Below are positions 62,678 through 64,000 of a stretch of 64,000 nt of DNA, piece by piece; within the stretch, counting starts at the first letter, position 1; each line of letters begins with the position of its first letter. Position numbers and translations under genes: made by a program. Origin of the DNA: Thermoflavimicrobium daqui (GTDB lineage: Bacteria > Bacillota > Bacilli > Thermoactinomycetales > Thermoactinomycetaceae). Below the pieces are notes generated by a model. The model made no database searches. It saw only the letters and a program-made list of their open reading frames with translations, and was not told the DNA's origin. Location of the stretch: the NCBI RefSeq assembly GCF_003313465.1, contig NZ_KZ845664.1, positions 62,001 to 126,000 on the forward strand. Direction: 5' to 3'.

Positions 62678-64000
62678 ATAAGCGAAAATCATTAGTTATA
62701 ACGACGGTGTTGCTATTGTTACTCATGCTTGTTCCTGTAAGTGCTTTCGCGGCGAATGAGTGGCAGATCAATACTTCGTATCAAGTTGGGGATCAGGTGA
62801 CTTATAGTGGAAAGTTATATCAATGTATACAAGCTCATACATCACTCGCGGGATGGGAACCGCCCAATGTACCTGCATTATGGAAATATGTGTCGGATGA
62901 TCAAAATGATACCGAGCCTCCTACAGCTCCGACGAATTTAACATCACCAAGTCAATCATCGAGTAGCATTACGCTTTCTTGGTCAGCAGCACAGGATAAT
63001 GTGAGAGTAGCTGCTTACGATATTTATCGTGGTTCTGATAAGGTTGGATCTGCTACAGGGACAGTTTATACAGACTCAGGATTAAAACCAGATACTTCTT
63101 ATATCTACTATGTACAAGCAAGAGATGCAGCCGGAAACGTTTCAGAAGCGAGTAATTCAATCACGGTGAAGACGAAAGAGGCGACAACGCCAGGTCCTAG
63201 TCCATTACCAGATAAAAACTTATTTGTAGGGTATTATGAGTCGTGGAACGAGCCTTGGGATATTGGTGATGATCCTACTAAAGCTCCACTGGCTAATCTA
63301 CCATCAAGCTATAATGTAGTGATGTTAGCGTTTGTGAAGCCAGATATTCAGTATAGTGGGAACCATAATCTTCAAGGTACTGGGCTTGAGTTTTCCTATG
63401 GTGGAGAAATGTTGTATAAAGTCATTCAAGTGTTAAAACAGAGAAATCCAGAGACGAAAGTGATTGCCTCGGTAGGAGGAGCAACTTATTGGAACTGGGA
63501 TAAAGTGAATTTTAAGGATTTAAAACGGTTTGTGGATGACTTTGGTTTAGATGGGATCGACTTAGATTATGAACCAAATCGAAGCTTTGGCTGTAAGCAA
63601 AATAATGGGAAAGTATCTTGTGAGACGGATGCTGAATATGTTTCGCTTATCAAAGGTGCACGGGCAGAATTTCCGAAAGGAAAATATATTCTTGCGGTTA
63701 CACCTTGGGGAGTAGGTGCTTTTGGTGAAGATAAATGGGTGAATGACTTTAAGTTTGAGTCCTCAGGTTCATTTATTAACCCGATGAAACAAGCTGGAGA
63801 TCAAGTTGATTTGGTCAATCCAATGGGGTATAACGCTGGGGTTGACTTTGATCCCAAGAGTGCAGCTGATGCTTTTAAACATTATTTCCAAGGAAAAGTA
63901 GCAATGGGTGCGATGGTTCCTCCAGAAGATTGGGGTGGTCATGTATGGACACCAGAGAAAGCTAGGGATGTTGCCAAATATATGTCCGATCAAAAGTATG
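62668..64000 (+). CDS. Secreted GH18 chitinase with chitin-binding and fibronectin III modules, partial
   Basis: Open from ATG 62668 to the window edge (about 444 residues). Signal peptide 1-29 (hydrophobic core LLLLLMLVPV, then SAFA). A CBM5/12-type chitin-binding module (about 30-75, with YQVGDQVTYSGKLYQC) is followed by an Fn3 domain (about 86-170, PTAPTNLTSPSQ). The GH18 barrel starts near NLFVGYYESWNEPW; the catalytic DGIDLDYE is at about 295-302. A stop in frame at 62656 fixes ATG as the first possible start. The C-terminus is missing. Confidence 0.92.
   Translation, partial: MHLNKRKSLVITTVLLLLLMLVPVSAFAANEWQINTSYQVGDQVTYSGKLYQCIQAHTSLAGWEPPNVPALWKYVSDDQNDTEPPTAPTNLTSPSQSSSSITLSWSAAQDNVRVAAYDIYRGSDKVGSATGTVYTDSGLKPDTSYIYYVQARDAAGNVSEASNSITVKTKEATTPGPSPLPDKNLFVGYYESWNEPWDIGDDPTKAPLANLPSSYNVVMLAFVKPDIQYSGNHNLQGTGLEFSYGGEMLYKVIQVLKQRNPETKVIASVGGATYWNWDKVNFKDLKRFVDDFGLDGIDLDYEPNRSFGCKQNNGKVSCETDAEYVSLIKGARAEFPKGKYILAVTPWGVGAFGEDKWVNDFKFESSGSFINPMKQAGDQVDLVNPMGYNAGVDFDPKSAADAFKHYFQGKVAMGAMVPPEDWGGHVWTPEKARDVAKYMSDQKY

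Overview
The window looks like chromosomal DNA of an AT-rich, endospore-forming Bacillales bacterium. Sporulation and germination genes (spoVM, ylbJ, a gerA-type receptor operon) and the conserved B. subtilis order yicC-remA-gmk-rpoZ-coaBC-priA-def-fmt-rsmB-rlmN-prpC-prkC-rsgA-rpe-thiN-spoVM-rpmB-asp23-fakA-sda-recG-fapR-plsX-fab-acpP-rnc support this. A Thermoactinomycetaceae-like host is my inference, not something the sequence proves.

Layout. 1-1363: 3' part of a minus-strand SpoVB/YtgP-type flippase. 1713-24233: housekeeping cluster for nucleotide, CoA, translation-start and rRNA-modification functions. It is interrupted by a gerA/gerB/gerC spore-receptor operon, and contains a tandem duplication of prpC-prkC in which the second prpC has decayed. 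24681-31698: rpmB (minus), asp23, fakA, a DegV/FakB protein, sdaAB, an internally deleted sdaAA remnant, and recG. 31943-45935: TauE-like exporter, unknown 101-aa gene, rsmD-coaD, ylbJ/ylbK/ylbL, yceD-rpmF, then the fatty-acid/phospholipid cluster fapR-plsX-fabH-fabD-fabG-acpP-fabF with a clear FapR operator, and rnc. 46821-49432: coproheme decarboxylase, a secreted L,D-transpeptidase and an arylamine N-acetyltransferase.

49492-61876 is an accessory island: a subtype I-D CRISPR-Cas locus (WYL regulator, cas10d, csc2, csc1, cas3', cas4, cas1, cas2) with three co-oriented arrays. Each array is preceded by a near-identical leader of about 220 nt carrying a triple GTGTTCGGAAA motif. No cas6 is present. 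A 3'-end relic of cas2 lies in front of array 3, which suggests that leaders and arrays spread by duplication of the cas2-leader-array junction. The window ends inside a secreted GH18 chitinase gene.

Besides protein genes, several intergenic stretches carry dense perfect inverted repeats (rpoZ-coaBC, rpmB-asp23, and a probable minus-strand small RNA before rsmD). Two short upstream ORFs look like translational couplers (before the DegV gene and before the chitinase). Intrinsic terminators are marked where I could verify stem and T-tract by eye. No tRNA or rRNA gene was recognised.
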